26,003 nucleotides of DNA from Candidatus Aalborgicola lynettensis (GTDB taxonomy: Bacteria > Pseudomonadota > Gammaproteobacteria > Burkholderiales > Burkholderiaceae_C). The DNA lies in assembly GCA_016719405.1 (NCBI GenBank), contig JADJZE010000023.1, positions 1-26,003 of the forward strand, written 5' to 3'. Below the pieces are notes generated by a model. That model was not told the DNA's origin and searched no databases. It saw only the letters and a list, made by a program, of their open reading frames with translations. The number at the start of each line of letters is the position of its first letter. Positions within the stretch are counted from its first letter, which is position 1. Shown here piece by piece: positions 22,829-26,003 of this stretch. The position numbers were made by a program, and so were the translations under genes.

Positions 22829-25558
22829 ATGACCGACTATAAAACCATTGCTGAATCCAGAAACTTCATCGTTCTGGATAGATACACCCCGGATTGGAAG
22901 GTTGCCGAAAACTTCCAAAGCGAGGGCGACCTGGAGCGGGAGTTCGTTCAGGATTTGCAAAACCAGGGGTATGAATACCTGCCCGGCCTGAACACGCCCC
23001 AGGCTTTGCAAACCGAGCGACGGCATTGTGGAGAAACACGCAAGGTTCACGACGACACATCCATGACTTTGTCTTTGACACGACGGGCGCATCCAGAACA
23101 TCACCTGCTGGACAAGAAGATCATCGCCCGTAACAAGGTGCAGGTGATCAAACAGTTTGAACAGACGGGCAGCCATGCCAATCGCTATGACGTGACCATT
23201 TTGGTCAATGGTCTGCCGCTGGTGCAGGTGGAACTAAAGAAGCGCGGCGTGGCACTACTCGGTATTTGATGTCAGCAACACGCTGCTGGTAATCTGCGCC
23301 CGTACCAGATTGCTGCCACGGAGCGCATTCTTTGGAAGATCAACAGCGCCTATCAAGCCCAAACGCTGGAGTGACCTGGAAAGTGGTGGCCATTTGGCAC
23401 ACCACTGGCTCTGGCAAAACCTCCACCAGCTTCAAAAAGCGGCGCGTCTGGCCACGGAGCTGGACTTCATCGACAAAGTGTTCTTTGTGGTGGACCGCAA
23501 GGATCTGGACTACCAGACCATGAAGGAATACCAGCGCTTTTCGCCGGACAGCGTGAATGGATCGGACAGCACGGCGGGTTTGAAGCGCAATCTGGAGAAG
23601 ATTGATAACAAGATCGTCGTCACCACCATCCAGAAGCTCAACAACCTGATGAAGGGCGAAGCTGATTTGCCCATTTATGGCAAGCAGGTGGTGTTCATAT
23701 TCGATGAATGCCACCGCAGCCAGTTTGGTGAAGCGCAGAAGAACCTGAAGAGAAAGTTCAAGAAGTTCTATCAGTTTGGTTTCACCGGCACGCCCATCTT
23801 CCCGGAAAACGCGCTGGGCGCTGAAACCACAGCCAGCGTGTTTGGCCGTGAACTGCATTCGTATGTCATCACCGATGCGATCCGCGACGAGAAGGTGTTG
23901 AAGTTCAAGGTGGATTGCAACTATGTGCGCCCGCAGTTCCCCAAGGCGATCGATCCGAGCAGGACGAAAGAACTCACTGCAGCGGAGAACAAGCAGGCCT
24001 TGCTGCACCCGGACCGCATCCGCGAGATCACCCAGTACATCCCGAACAACTTCCGTCAGAAGACCCACCGACTGCACGCGGGCAACAAGGGTCAACCATG
24101 TTTGCCGTCAGCAGCTGTGGATGCCGCCAAGCTTTGTACTACGAGTGCTTCAGGGGAGTTGCAGAAGGCCAGCGATAAGCCTTGCGCGTGGCGGCCATCT
24201 TCTCGTTCGCCGCCAACGGGGGGCGGGGCGCGTTGGGGACGCGCCATACAGGACGAAAGTTTTGATGTCTGCCATGAACAGAAGCGCCAGGGTTTTGCAG
24301 GCGGCCATTGCGGCCTGGCGCGCTGTTCAAAACCAACTTCAGCGTGGCATGTGGCTTCCAGAACTACTACCGCGTCTGGCCAAGCAGGTCAAAGCCAGAG
24401 ATCGGCTATTGATCGTGGTGGAGATGTTGATGGGTTTGACGCCCCCGCGCTCAGCACATGTTGTCGACAGAACCTGCGCTTCCACGGGCTGATGGTAGGC
24501 TATTCGCGCACCAACCGCATCTTCGACGCCACCAAAACCTTTGGCAATATCGTTACCTTCCGTGACCTGGAGCAGGCAACCATCGACGCCATCACCCTGT
24601 TCGGTGACAAAAACACCAGGAACGTGGTGCTGGAGAAAAGCTACAAGGAGTACATGGAGGGCTTCACCGATGCGGCCACGGGTGAGGCGCGGCGTGGCTT
24701 TGTGGAGGTGGTCAAGGAGCTGGAAACACGCTTTCCCCGATCCCAGCCATTGAGAAGGAGGCCGACAAGAAGGCCTTCGTCAAGCTCTTTGGCGAATATT
24801 TGCGCCCTAGAGAATGTTCTGCAGAACTACGATGAGTTCGCCAGCTTGAGGGAACTGCAAAGCGTTGACGTGAACGACCCGGCAGCGATAGAGGCGTTCA
24901 AGACCAAACACTATCTGACCGATGAGGACGTGACCGCATTGGTAGGAGACGCTCCCGCCGAGCGGAAAATTCCAGGATTACCGATCAACCTGGCACGATG
25001 TGCGCGACTGGCTGCGCCGAGAAAAATCCTCGACCGAAAGGGACAAATCCACCATCGACTGGGATGACGTGGTTTTTGAGGTGGACCTGCTGAAGTCGCA
25101 GGAAATCAATTTGGACTACATCCTGGAATTGATTTTCGACCACAACAAGAAGATCAAGAGCAAATCAGACCTGGTGGACAGAAGTGCGCCGCGTCATTCG
25201 TGCTAGCCTGGGAAATCGCGCGAAAGAGAGCTTGTTGGTGGACTTCACCAACCAGACAGACCTGGACCAGATCGGCGACAAGGCCAGCGTGATTGACGCC
25301 TTCTTCACCTTTGCCCAAGCGGAGCAGCAACGTGAAGCCCAGGAACTGATCAACCTGAGAGCCTGAACGCCGAAGGCTAAGCGCTACATCACCGCATCAC
25401 TGAAGCGTGAATTTGCCAGCGACAGTGGCACGGAGTTGAATTCCGTTTTGCCCAAGATGAGTCCGCTCAATCCGCAGTACCTGACTAAAAAGCAAAGCGT
25501 GTTCCAGAAGATTGCTGCCTTTGTAGAGAAATTCAAAGGCGTTGGCGGGCAAATCTGA
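22829..25558 (+). pseudogene. hsdR: Type I restriction endonuclease subunit HsdR, degraded
   Basis: All landmarks of an HsdR motor/nuclease are present but scattered over three frames. MTDYKTIAESRNFIVLDRYT starts at 22829; the nuclease-domain ELK is at 23231-23239 (PLVQVELKKRG), Walker A TTGSGKT at 23401-23421, DEAD-type FDECH at 23699-23713, motif III FTGTPIF at 23781-23801, FHGLMVGYSRTNRIFDATKT near 24490, and the C-terminal KFKGVGGQI before TGA at 25558. The span lacks about 35 codons near 23010 (PQALQ joins KPSDGIVEK) and roughly 110 codons near 23256 (KKRGVA joins YSVFDV), judged against HsdR proteins as I recall them. Many one-base indels follow, densest at 23010-23130 and 24080-24480. 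Restriction activity is not expected from this sequence. Confidence 0.88.
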
Positions 25559-25642
25559 GAGGCCTGTAAATGCTGCACAGGTCTCCTCTGCAATCGAGGG
25601 AGTCTTCTCAAGGCGACGATCAGGGGTGGCAAGAAAGTGGGG
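25559..25642. other. End of restriction island
   Basis: An imperfect hairpin (GAGGCCTGT pairing with ACAGGTCTC, about 25558-25586) follows the hsdR stop, without a T-run. It may serve as a weak terminator. The flanking direct repeat begins at 25643. Confidence 0.35.
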
Positions 25643-25690
25643 CAGTTATATCGATTTACGTGGCTTCTGCAGGCCTACCATTCACCCTGA

Positions 25691-25730
25691 ATTGATAGCT
25701 GCTCCCGCACGCCAGACGTGCGCAAATGCC
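25691..25730 (+). repeat. REP-like dispersed repeat, copy in the right direct repeat
   Basis: ATTGATAGCTGCTCCCGCAC plus the CGCACG/CGTGCG hairpin, identical over this 40-base core to 17531-17570. It lies downstream of the antiporter gene. Confidence 0.6.
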
Positions 25731-25796
25731 CCATTTGGCGTGGCCAAGATCTGGCTTCGCAACTCAGCGGCTGCCACACCCCTTGCATCCGCGCCG

Positions 25797-26003
25797 TCAC
25801 CCGCCGCTGCGCAGGACGCCGGCGGCATTGTCGTGCTGCCCCAGGGGTTGAGGGCGGTATTCGCGCTCGGCAATCAGCTTCGCCCAGGCAAGCGGGCTGC
25901 CCGGCGACTGGGCAAACACACCGGCGGCCAGGGTCATGATGGTTGTGGCCAGCGGCGGCAACAGCAAGAGCCAGGCAGTCTCACGCCATCCGCGCGCCGC
26001 TAT
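25797..26003 (-). CDS. Mrp/Nuo-type antiporter subunit (MnhD/NuoN-like), C-terminal end
   Basis: The minus strand from the window edge encodes IAARGWRETAWLLLLPPLAT and MTLAAGVFAQSPGSPLAWAK, then LIAEREYRPQPLGQHDNAAG and VLRSGG-stop. This is the last 68 residues of the protein also seen truncated at 17635-18045, with six amino-acid differences and an uninterrupted frame. Its 5' part would lie beyond the window; I infer this is the functional copy. The full-length family is a multi-helix proton-translocating subunit of the inner membrane. Confidence 0.6.
   Translation of the reverse strand: MAARGWRETAWLLLLPPLATTIMTLAAGVFAQSPGSPLAWAKLIAEREYRPQPLGQHDNAAGVLRSGG

Larger units (their letters stand above)
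25643..26003. repeat. Direct repeat flanking the restriction island, right copy
   Basis: Homologous to 17482-17841 in the same orientation, offset by one indel. The homology reaches the window edge and probably continues. It includes the REP-like element and the 3' end of the antiporter subunit gene. Confidence 0.85.

Overview
The window is GC-rich betaproteobacterial DNA, most likely from a Comamonadaceae-type bacterium (Rhodoferax/Polaromonas/Acidovorax relatives). The pointers are the family-like sequences of aconitase, NhaR, HPF and TerB-like proteins, a PEP-CTERM protein, and copies of a short repeat (ATTGATAGCTGCT...) that I recall as common in that family. The genus is inference from memory; no search was run. 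No tRNA, rRNA or CRISPR array was seen.

Layout. (1) 1-1769: porG-porA of a pyruvate:ferredoxin-type oxidoreductase on the minus strand, running off the left edge, behind a well-placed FNR/ANR-like box. A divergent PEP-CTERM exported protein carries a second box and ends in a terminator. (2) 2186-5258: an alpha/beta hydrolase, a TacA/TacT-type toxin-antitoxin pair (DUF1778 antitoxin plus GNAT toxin) with a palindromic operator, and a class V aminotransferase. (3) 5228-11968: a stress-flavoured block. A minus-strand run HPF, Bax-inhibitor-1/YccA-like, zf-TFIIB and TerB-like is divergent from a stand-alone BLUF photoreceptor. A second TerB-like gene followed by acnA is divergent from a NhaR-type LysR regulator. 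The two divergent promoter regions share an ungapped 42-bp element (34/42 identical), which suggests one regulon. (4) 12060-14069: an MscS-type channel, then remnants of a second aconitase C-terminus and perhaps a second nhaR C-terminus, in the same orientations as the intact pair and bracketing an unknown four-helix membrane protein. (5) 14142-17418: a ParE/RelE-type toxin gene split by an IS66 element with clean ends (GTAAGCGT...) and a perfect 8-bp target duplication, GGCTAATT. Excising the IS restores a 105-aa toxin in frame beside its intact antitoxin. (6) 17482-26003: a type I restriction-modification island (HTH, hsdM, rhuM, hsdS, fic, hsdR), flanked by about 360-bp direct repeats that carry the 3' end of an Mrp/Nuo-type antiporter subunit gene.

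Sequence quality matters here. acnA, the MscS gene, tnpB, hsdM, rhuM, hsdS and fic all contain one-base indels, several in short homopolymers, while the protein on both sides of each break stays well conserved. This looks more like base-calling or assembly error than decay. hsdR also lacks whole protein segments, and tnpC has a nonsense codon and a missing segment, so those two look truly broken or misassembled. I annotate the frameshifted genes over their full reconstructed spans.
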